From Trichoderma breve (taxonomy: Eukaryota > Ascomycota > Sordariomycetes > Hypocreales > Hypocreaceae): a stretch of 64,000 nucleotides of DNA. Below, piece by piece: positions 56,224 through 64,000 of this stretch. The stretch lies in NCBI RefSeq assembly GCF_028502605.1, contig NC_079233.1, positions 3,534,001 through 3,598,000 of the forward strand. The letters run 5' to 3'. Position 1 is the stretch's first letter, and each line of letters opens with the position of its first letter. The notes beneath the pieces are model-generated. The model was not told where the DNA came from and did no database searches. It was given only the letters and a program-made list of their open reading frames with translations. Made by a program: the position numbers and the translations under genes.

Positions 56224-56691
56224 AGTTTTGGAGACGAAGGTGAAAGAGGTGAGACGAGGGAGAGAGAGGTGAGATGAGGGAGAGAGAGGGGAGGGGAATC
56301 ATGGACAAGATGAAGGAAACTTGTCTGTGAGCGATACGTAATTCAACATTCTTCACAGTATACCCATTTGTATATATATTCGCACATTCACAGCGCACTC
56401 ATTGCAAGTTCAACCAAAGGGGTCATGTAGTTTTAATCAATACACTACAACAATTGAATATTATTTTTCATTTCATTTTTATTAATTTTTTTATACATAT
56501 TTTTTTCTCTTTCAATTCCTTCACTTATTTATACAGTGGAAGCGCTTTGCTCCCGTAGAGAAGAATTTCATAAATAATTCATCCAATGAGCGGAGTGTAT
56601 AACCTCTCGCAACCAAGTTTTTTTCTTAGAGAAAGAAAAAATTAATCCAAGAAACAACCCCCGCAATCAATAGTCTCCGCGCTCCATTCCT
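56224..56691. other. Shared 3' region of MsrA and the GHITM-type gene
   Basis: A GAGGGAGAGAGAGG-type purine-rich microrepeat (about 56245-56295) sits just after the MsrA stop, then AT-rich sequence. The two genes are convergent; no other gene seen. Confidence 0.55.
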
Positions 56692-57787
56692 CTATTTTCT
56701 GCGGTTCTGGTTCAGCATCAGAATCTGCACCATGCGGATGAAAATGTTCAAAAAGTCCAGCTCCAGCGAGATGCTCTCGTTGACGGGATCCCGCTTAATC
56801 ACTCCGGCCTGCGCAAGGCGAGCGTGGTGCAGCACCTTTTGCACATCGTACAGCGTGAAGCCGCCAAAGACGGCGAGACCTCCGTACAGCCAGATGTTCT
56901 CGGTAAAGGCCAGTGTTCGGACGGCGGTGGCGGGGATGATAAGAGGCGCAAGACCAGAGGCGGCAACGATGGCGGCACCGGCCAACAGAGGTCCACCGAT
57001 GTACAGGTACTTCTCCTGCTTGGCGGTGGCACCGACGACGGACAGCGAGCCCATCATGGCAATGGTGTAGAGACCGGCACGGGCGAGCAGAGGACCAGGG
57101 ACAAAGGCCAGCAGGGGGGCCACAAAGGCGGCTTGGGTGGCGTTGAAAGCAGTCCAGAGAGCGTACTTGGGGACGTAGCTATTGAATGCGCATGTTAGTA
57201 AACCACGCCATTTCCTTCTTTAAAAGCACGACAGGGTTGAATACTCACTTATCGGGGCTAATGGATCGAGTTCCAATCATTGTAGCAAAGCTGAGCGCCA
57301 ATCCTCCCAGTCCAACAACCCACGGGTTCGTCACCATAAGTCGGTACACAAATCCAGTCTGCACCATCTGTCTCGCCGTCAATCCGATGATACCAACGCC
57401 GAGACCCGTGTGCAAAAATGTGTTGTTCAGATACTCCCGCTCAAAAAGCGGCATGCCCCCATCCTCTCTCGTCTCGCGGTTGAAGACGGCATTGATGGCA
57501 ACCAGCGTACCGCCAAAGATGGCGCCTCCGACGAGCAGCTTTCGCAGCCCTGTTCCGCTCGCCGCCGCCTGGTGTCGGGTAGAAGCCTCCTGATAATATG
57601 ATCGTGCGAAGCCATGGCGAGTCGTCGCTGATGCCACGCGGGAGGTGAAGAAGGCGCTGGTGGGCTTGGGCGTCTGGTGATGGAAGCTTCGCATCGACGT
57701 CCGGAACGCAGATTTCGAGAGTGCAGGGAGCAGCCGCTGCTGCGCAATGCGCGCGGGGCCCTGCTGAATGCTCAGCGTAAATGACAT
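56692..57787 (-). CDS. Mitochondrial Bax-inhibitor-1 family protein, GHITM-like
   Basis: Model on the minus strand: exon 57787-57249, intron 57248-57179, exon 57178-56692; 341 residues. The N-terminal 85 residues are basic and Ser/Arg-rich with few acidic residues (SKSAFRTSMRSFH and following), fitting a mitochondrial presequence. Then come seven or so hydrophobic spans of the UPF0005/Bax-inhibitor fold, including FTENIWLYGGLAVFGGFTLYDVQKV and the C-terminal SLELDFLNIFIRMVQIL, which are diagnostic of the family. Animal GHITM (MICS1) is an inner-membrane protein that maintains cristae. The fungal role is presumed similar. The intron join gives SPDNYVPKYALWTAF. Confidence 0.9.
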
Positions 57788-58601
57788 CGCTGGGACAACT
57801 AGTCCTTGTGATTTGGCGAGATGTTTGTTCTGTGTCGATACACGGTGATTGATGTGAAGAGCAATGCAATGGTTTGTCCAATGCGGGGAGATGGTAGTTT
57901 GGGTGAATTATATGAGTAAGAAACTCTTTGCCGCCGGCTCCAGAATAATATACAGCTCTCGTCGCAGTAAAGCCGGGCCATGACGTTGGCCGGATACCTG
58001 CGCTACCTAAATCCGTGTCACGTGTTGGAAGCCTGTAGAAAGCTCCGGCAGTGGCGCCGAAGCATCAAGCACAGCTTACAGTAGGCACTCGATTACTAAT
58101 CCCGCAAGTTTTCCTGTATGGCTTCAATTTCTTGCAGTTTGGACTTGGACTTCGGTACTCCGAACTCCGCCAAAGTCCGCGTGCTTCCTATGTTTTCATC
58201 TTGCATCTTGTCAAGCCGTGTTTTTCCTTTCCATTCAATCGTTCAATATGCAATTACGTGTCATCCAAATACATACATGTTCCCATCTAAACTGCCGACC
58301 AAAAATGCATCAACAAGGGAGAGATTGTCCAGCCCCAAGTACCCGGCTCATCACCCTTATTTCGTACCCATTTGTTTTGTAATATAGCCATCCAGAGAAG
58401 AAAAATCAACCAGTAAAAGCTCCCCGTCATGCCCCTTCCATGAATGTGAATAGATACATGTTGTTTGATGCTATAAAGTACACCTCGTACAAAAAGAAAA
58501 CCCCCCTCATAAAACATCAAGATGGATAGTCATGCTGTCGCTAATAATACGAATAACAATGATGATGGTGGTGATAATGATGACCATGTTGATAAGTCAC
58601 A
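57788..58601. other. Intergenic region
   Basis: Promoter of the GHITM-like gene and 3' flank of the large F-box gene. Short frames only; none supported. Confidence 0.5.
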
Positions 58602-61574
58602 TCATCTAAGCCCGTCGGTTCCCTTTTCAATCACAAACTTGACAGGCGGCCTCCTTTTCTTGCCCATAAGGGTAGCGCCAGGCCTCGGGAAGAAGCTTGG
58701 TGTGGTAAGCATCGCTACACTCATCTTCCGTGGCGTTGGCAAGTCCCCAAGCATGCTGTCAAACGCTGTCGTAGGCCAGCTGTTCACTGATGTCAGCTCC
58801 ATCTTTGCGGTCCGGCTGTCGAACCCCCATTTCGAAACACTGCCTGCTCGAAGCCAGGGCTCAAGGTTGCGGCACTGGCTGACATCAACCCACTTAAGAC
58901 GTGTGCAGCCCCTGAGGATGTATTCCAGCCCTTTGCCCGTCACGCGGACACATCCACGAACGCTCAGGCCTTCGAGCTCGTTAAGATGCAGGGCGACGCT
59001 CTCCAAGCTGCCATCGCTCACGGCACTGCCGCAGAACGCCAGCCTGAGCTCTTTCAGCTTCGGCAGGCCAAGAGCGACAACCTCTGTTGCCGTGTCGGAG
59101 AGCGCGCAGCAAAAGGACAAGTCGAGGTGGGTCAGGTTCTTGGCTGCGTTGACAAGTGCTACGATGGCATTGTCAGAGAGATAGGTGCAGTCCGCCAAGC
59201 ACAGTTGAGTCAGCTTCTCGAATTTGAACTGAGCCCACGACTGAAACCCTGCGTCCGTAATCGATGTGCAACGTGTGAGAGATAGAGACTCGAGCCGGCT
59301 CGAAGCATGGGCGGCGAGATGGCCCATTGATCGATCAGTAATGTGTTTGCAGTATGACAGATTCAACGTGTTCAGCTTGGAGCAACCAATAACCGTTCCT
59401 GGTGCTGGCATAGTAGGCGAAGGTTGTTGGGCGGCCTTCTCCTTTGCCTTCTTCCCCGAGCTCGATATCACAACCTTGCTGCTGCTCACAGGCGGCGGCT
59501 CGGGAACAACCCATCCGACAACTCGGCCAAGGAGATTGTCTCCGACTTTTCGGCAGTTGCTCCAGTCAACTTCCCTGAGGCCTTTGGCGTTTTCGCTCAT
59601 TTCGAGAATTTGGTTTGCCGAAACATCCCACAGCGAGCGCATCCTCCACTTCTGCACATTCTTACCACAGGTCCGCCACAGCACGGAAAATCCTTCGTCA
59701 GTGATGTGGAAGCAATTATTCAGATCCATGACGAGAGCCCTGGTTCCAACAAAGGGAGCGATACTGTCGATGATAGCTTGGTCTGTCACCCTCCTGTTAT
59801 AGTGGGAGAGGTCGACATATGTGCACAGCTTTGGGGACGTAGTGAGGAGCGTCTTCCAGTGAGAACAGACACGCCGCAGCCTCAGCAGTTCGCCAACTTC
59901 GGCATACTGAAAAATTTGTACCAGAATGTTGTCTGAGATAGATGAAGGCTGAAGAGAATGCGGCCGGTGAGATAGTGTCTTGGCCCGCTTTGCTGGTACA
60001 TCAGATTCAAAGTCTGGAGCAGTCCAGGCAATGGGAGATGACGGCTGTGCTAACGGGGATCGCGCTCCGTTTTGTCGAGTGGGCGTGGTCGGGGAAGCCT
60101 CGGTGGGCGTGGTTGGCGGTGCTATTGAATGGCGCCTTCGATTTCTCAAGTTTTCCATGTCGACACTCAAGAAAGGATCGGGGTCTTTTGGCTCCATGAC
60201 TTCCGAATCATCCCTAGGAGTCGCAGATATGGGCTTGAGAGGTGTTGCGAAGTTGTCATCAGGAAGGCTGAGCCGGGCGAGTCTCGGCGTGGGGGGATCT
60301 GACTTGCTCGTCTTGCCGTGCTGGTCTGCGTCGGCCATGTCGACATCATCGTCACGGTAGTTGTAACGATGCCATGCTGTTTGCTCCACCTGTAGTTTGA
60401 TATCTGGGGGGCATCGTGTCCATAGCTCATCCAGAGTTTCACCCGGTATCATTAAGCATTCCACTGTCGTGATTGACCTTACCGTTGCCGTCCGCCCACG
60501 AGACAGACCCAAGCTAGCAACCTCTCCAAAGTATTGTCCAGTTTTCAGTCGTGGTCTTTTTTGGATCGATCTGGTCAGGCTTTCTGCTTCTTTATCCGTC
60601 TTCGGCTGTTGATGAATAACCTCTGCTTCGCCCCGAACAACGAAAAAGATCTCATGACCAGGGGTGCCTTGGCATACTATGTCGGTGAAGGGCGGGTACG
60701 TTTTTGGCTGCACGCTTAATCCTAGAAAGTGGAGGATGTCAGGCGGCAGAGAGGTAAAGAGAGGGAGCTCTTTGAGCGTCTTTCGGATATTGACAAAACC
60801 GCTACCCAGAGCACTGCCGAGGGCCGGGTCTTCGATTACGCTGGGGCTTGGAGATTTCCGCTTCTTGGACTTGATCACCGCGCCGTCCTTGATCGCGCCA
60901 GTCTCTCCAGTCGACACTTCACCCGGGTTCGTAGTGCGTGGAGTGAACTCGCTTTTGGGTGATTTGAGGGATGCGCCACGTTCCAGTCGCTTTTTCTTGA
61001 GCACGCTTAGTCTTTCTTGCGCTTCCTGTCGAATCGCCTTCTCCATCTCTGGGAAGCTTGGCATGACCGTTTGAAGGTCTTCCTTTTTCAACACCAGCAA
61101 CAGGCACTTGGTTCGGGCGACGATGGTGGCGGTCCTGGGCATGTCCATGAGCACTCCGATCTCGCCGAAAAAGGCACCAGCTTTGAGTTCTGCGTAAACG
61201 GCCTCGCCGTCTCTCGATGTGACGGCGACAACGCCTCGCACCAGCCAGTACATGGCCTTTGCGTCATCCCCCTCCGTGACAATGTGGTCGTTGGGTCCAT
61301 GTACTTGCGGTTTCAAGTGATTGCCAATTGCTACTAAAAACTCTTCCGACGCAGAAAGAAAGAGGGGAAAGGCTCTGATGCGATCTACCAGATCCAATGG
61401 CATGTCTCTGATGGTCGAGGCGGTAAGCGGGGATGGTCGCATCGGCCGTGTAGGGTTATTTTCGACGTTGAATGACCGGATGAGAGAGACTGGATCTGAT
61501 TCTGCGCCGTTGCCATGTTGATGTCCCAGCGCCCGATAGTGCGAGGGCGCACTCGGAGAGCGATTGCGTCTCAT
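58602..61574 (-). CDS. Tandem cyclic-nucleotide-binding domains fused to F-box and leucine-rich repeats
   Basis: Intronless, 990 residues. Order: cNMP-binding domain 1 (about 65-190), domain 2 (about 265-400), a disordered Pro/Thr/Ser-rich linker (410-540), F-box (about 545-590, SDNILVQIFQYAEVGELLRLRRVCSHWKTLL), then leucine-rich repeats of the cysteine-containing F-box type (LNTLNLSYCKHITDRSM and similar) to about 950. Both phosphate-binding cassettes keep key residues: FGEIGVLMDMPRTATI in domain 1, FGEVASLGLSRGRTATV in domain 2 (Glu and Arg). This implies an SCF ubiquitin-ligase substrate receptor whose action may depend on a cyclic nucleotide. Binding of cAMP is inferred from the motif only. 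No membrane segment. Confidence 0.9.
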   Translation of the reverse strand: MRRNRSPSAPSHYRALGHQHGNGAESDPVSLIRSFNVENNPTRPMRPSPLTASTIRDMPLDLVDRIRAFPLFLSASEEFLVAIGNHLKPQVHGPNDHIVTEGDDAKAMYWLVRGVVAVTSRDGEAVYAELKAGAFFGEIGVLMDMPRTATIVARTKCLLLVLKKEDLQTVMPSFPEMEKAIRQEAQERLSVLKKKRLERGASLKSPKSEFTPRTTNPGEVSTGETGAIKDGAVIKSKKRKSPSPSVIEDPALGSALGSGFVNIRKTLKELPLFTSLPPDILHFLGLSVQPKTYPPFTDIVCQGTPGHEIFFVVRGEAEVIHQQPKTDKEAESLTRSIQKRPRLKTGQYFGEVASLGLSRGRTATVRSITTVECLMIPGETLDELWTRCPPDIKLQVEQTAWHRYNYRDDDVDMADADQHGKTSKSDPPTPRLARLSLPDDNFATPLKPISATPRDDSEVMEPKDPDPFLSVDMENLRNRRRHSIAPPTTPTEASPTTPTRQNGARSPLAQPSSPIAWTAPDFESDVPAKRAKTLSHRPHSLQPSSISDNILVQIFQYAEVGELLRLRRVCSHWKTLLTTSPKLCTYVDLSHYNRRVTDQAIIDSIAPFVGTRALVMDLNNCFHITDEGFSVLWRTCGKNVQKWRMRSLWDVSANQILEMSENAKGLREVDWSNCRKVGDNLLGRVVGWVVPEPPPVSSSKVVISSSGKKAKEKAAQQPSPTMPAPGTVIGCSKLNTLNLSYCKHITDRSMGHLAAHASSRLESLSLTRCTSITDAGFQSWAQFKFEKLTQLCLADCTYLSDNAIVALVNAAKNLTHLDLSFCCALSDTATEVVALGLPKLKELRLAFCGSAVSDGSLESVALHLNELEGLSVRGCVRVTGKGLEYILRGCTRLKWVDVSQCRNLEPWLRAGSVSKWGFDSRTAKMELTSVNSWPTTAFDSMLGDLPTPRKMSVAMLTTPSFFPRPGATLMGKKRRPPVKFVIEKGTDGLR

Positions 61575-64000
61575 TGTGATGCTCGGCCGGGTGGGATCTG
61601 GGTGCGGCTACCCTTGCAGGGTCGACTTGTTTCAAGGCGCGCTGAAGCCTTTTGCGGTTACCCGCACCGCACGTTCCCAAGCAGCCTCAGAGGTATTGGC
61701 TGCTCAGGGCGAGCGTCTCCCACGCTGCCTTGGATTAATCAGTTTTTGCGTGTGTCCGCGAGTTTTAAGTCTTCGCTGCTGAGGTTGGTGCTGTTGTGAT
61801 AAACCCCGGACCATGCTCTTTCGGATAAGGCTAACGGATGCCCTGCTGTCGCTCATACAGTAGCGGCGGCTTCGCATATATTCTTCGCAACGGAAGTCGT
61901 CTACCGACAAGGTTGATACAAACGCTTCGGAATTATGCAGCGGGTAAGCGATATCGGGTTAGGGATGTCGCGGTGATGGCGGCGGTGCCCGACTGTCACC
62001 GACTATTTCGTCGAAAGGAGCGAAAGCTGGGAGGTAGTGCAAAGCTTCGCTATGCTGACGTCGGCCCAAGAATGGATGAAAAACGAACCCTCAGCGACCC
62101 CGGCCACCGTTTACGGCCACTGGGCTCTGATTCTAGGGCGGAAGCGGTCGCGTGCCGGCAGCCAACAGGCTAGGTCGAGGTCATTAGCAAACAACAACAG
62201 CCCAGCAAAGTGGCGGAGAGGTTTCTCACAGAGGATATAGCAATGACAGCGGGCAACGCTATAACGTCAGGAGTGGCCAGTCGAAAGCGTAAAGGGGTGT
62301 GTCCAGGCCGTGTCTGCTATGCGACCTCGAGGATTAGTGAGCAGATGAAATCGAGTCCAGGCTGTCGAGTTGGAGAGAAGATGAGGGAGGGTCGAAGGAC
62401 AGCCAGAGGGTCATTGCGCAAAAGAGACAGACACGCACACACATGCACACACACACCATATTAGACAATCAGGCCGGCTACGGTATGGATGCTGCAGCTT
62501 TTTGACGTTGACGTGGGGTAGCTCCAAGCGGTGGGTTTTTTCCAAGGTTGGCGTGGCGAGCTGGCCGTTAGCCTCCACTGGCTTCCAGCGAGCGACAGCC
62601 TGCAGAAGCCCTGCAGCACCAAGCAAACAACAGCCGAAATGATGGAAGATCAGCGGCAACCCCGAAAGGAAAATCCCCCCCAAAAAGGACCGCCACGATT
62701 TCGAGGGGGTGTGTGCCCAAGTAATGGAACGATGAGACCGGATTGATGAGAGGATGACAGCTTGTCGAGCCTTGTCGAGGCAACGTGTGTACTCGCATGC
62801 GCCTGTACTCGCACAAATACAACAGCAGTGGGAAGTACAGGTACTCCGTGCAGCCAACGCAGATGTACTAGCCCAGACAGTGCCCAAGAGCCTCAGGACA
62901 GGGCTAGCAAACAACAAGGTTTACGTTGAAATTTCAGATTGATGCGACATCAGATCCATGCAGCGAACAGACGAAATTTTTTGATCCACGTTGCATGCCT
63001 TCGACATTTCTGTAGTTGGTATATACACTTTAAGCAGCTCGAACGGCCTGCATCGGGCACTGCGAGTAATGAGAATGCCTTCCTTCTTTTCGGTGAGGGT
63101 GCCCTGCTATGCTGGCATTTTATCGTGCCGAAGTTCTAACCAAAGGGAGGCTGGAGCCGAGCTACCGGCTTAATGCCGAAATCTGCATGACGCCAGCGGC
63201 GCCAATGCTTTCCATTTCCACAACGAAGGTCCCCTGAGAACGTGGCAATGCTTGCGGCGTTGATTTAAAAAAAAAAAAAAAAAAGGCAAATGACGATTTC
63301 GTGCCTATTATGTGAGATGTGTCGAGTTACACGAGTCGATGACATGGCATTTATCTTGATAGAGATCTACCAACCTGTGTGCATCTCGCTTGAAACACAT
63401 GGTGGATTAGATTGTTAACCGAAGCCTCGCAGAATCCCTAGAGATCCGTCTAATGGCACCCTACCTAGCAAGCCAAGAATACATGTCCAGATCAACACAG
63501 CAGGTAGATGTACCTACATGCGCAACCACCGTTCAATGAAACGCCACCACGATCCTTCAAGGCTGACATGCACAAGACATCGAGTCTCTTCTAATCAACT
63601 AGACAGTGTTTGCTGGCCATTCAATTGTATTTTGGATCCCTGTGTTGCACCACCACGCACTCACTAATTACGGCGCCGTTGCCACGCACCGCTGCATCCG
63701 AGTCTGCAGAGTCGAGTGCTTGACTGAGTCAAGGTGTACAGGTACTACAGGTTTAGTACGGCTTCTTACCGCACGCGGCGCTAAATGATCCATGCGCTCG
63801 GGATGGAACTGAGCATAACGCATGGACCAGGGGCCCTAGCAAGAAGAAGAGATACAGAAGAATGTTGGAAGCCTAGCTGCTAGAAGGCCCTTCTGAGCCC
63901 CCATGACCCTTGTGCTGTTCGGGTGTCTCTTTTGCAGCTAGCCATCGCGCGGATCTCACAGCAAGGATTCATATACGAAGGAGCTATCTGTTTTTTTTAG
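61575..64000. other. Right-end stretch without supported gene
   Basis: The first few hundred bases are the promoter and leader of the F-box gene. Thereafter frames are short and overlap on both strands (for example 62411-62917 minus), without domains. A CACACACATGCACACACACAC dinucleotide stretch lies near 62433 and a 19-A run at 63266. A gene could begin beyond the window edge. Confidence 0.5.
63266..63284. repeat. Poly-A run of 19
   Basis: Uninterrupted run of adenines in a gene-free stretch. No target-site duplication or element could be recognised around it. Confidence 0.8.

Noticed and set aside
62411..62917. Minus-strand frame of 168 codons as a gene
   Set aside because: Starts in a CA-dinucleotide stretch region, Cys/Ser-rich by composition, no domain and overlapping frames on the plus strand.
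1..64000. CRISPR arrays, transposases, reverse transcriptase, polyketide or peptide synthetase genes
   Set aside because: None of the characteristic repeat-spacer patterns, DDE or RT motifs, or synthase domains could be found in any frame inspected.

Overview
The window looks like chromosomal DNA of a filamentous ascomycete, most likely a Sordariomycete and perhaps a member of the Hypocreales (inference). Reasons: short introns (about 55-110 bp) with GTAAGT-like donors, CTAAC-like branch sites and CAG/TAG acceptors; three Zn2Cys6 transcription factors; fungal-type MFS sugar transporters; a Sch9/SchA-type kinase; and one-gene-per-promoter organisation. No telomere repeat, rRNA, tRNA, CRISPR or recognisable transposon was seen.

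Left third (about 1-16 kb) is an accessory region. Gene density is low and the flanks are decayed and duplicated. It holds four paralogous genes (about 2.3, 6.2, 11.3 and 14.1 kb) plus one truncated copy (10.0 kb). All four full copies encode a zinc metalloprotease domain with an HExxHxxGLRHEF zinc site and an S-[IV]-M-x-Y Met-turn, resembling astacin/M12A-type metzincins. Splice reconstruction shows a common plan: a short first exon, a phase-1 intron (precisely absent from copy 1), one large catalytic exon, and in copies 1 and 3 a phase-0 intron followed by a previously hidden last exon encoding a C-terminal membrane segment. No N-terminal signal peptide is visible, so these look like tail-anchored proteases. 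Copy 2 has lost the last-exon splice site and ends soluble; copy 4 is ambiguous. A 36-bp minisatellite lies between copy 2 and the truncated copy.

From about 16.4 kb rightward, gene content becomes ordinary. 16.4-31.3 kb: a Zn2Cys6 regulator, an atypical SDR convergent with a zinc-type or quinone oxidoreductase, a cytosolic GH2 beta-mannosidase, a Rab4-like GTPase with a roughly 50-residue insert, a second SDR, a small membrane ORF and a D-2-hydroxyacid dehydrogenase. 31-46 kb: a secreted NLP-family (necrosis-inducing-like) protein whose signature heptapeptide is altered, a second Zn2Cys6 factor, and two MFS sugar transporters on opposite strands, separated by two 2.7-3.1 kb stretches without recognisable genes.

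48-61.6 kb is core housekeeping and signalling: a third Zn2Cys6 factor, a C2-AGC kinase of the Sch9 class, methionine sulfoxide reductase A, a GHITM-type mitochondrial Bax-inhibitor-family protein, and a 990-residue protein joining two cyclic-nucleotide-binding domains to an F-box and leucine-rich repeats. The last 2.4 kb shows no supported gene. All exon joins given below keep frame and sum to whole codons; none has been tested against transcripts.
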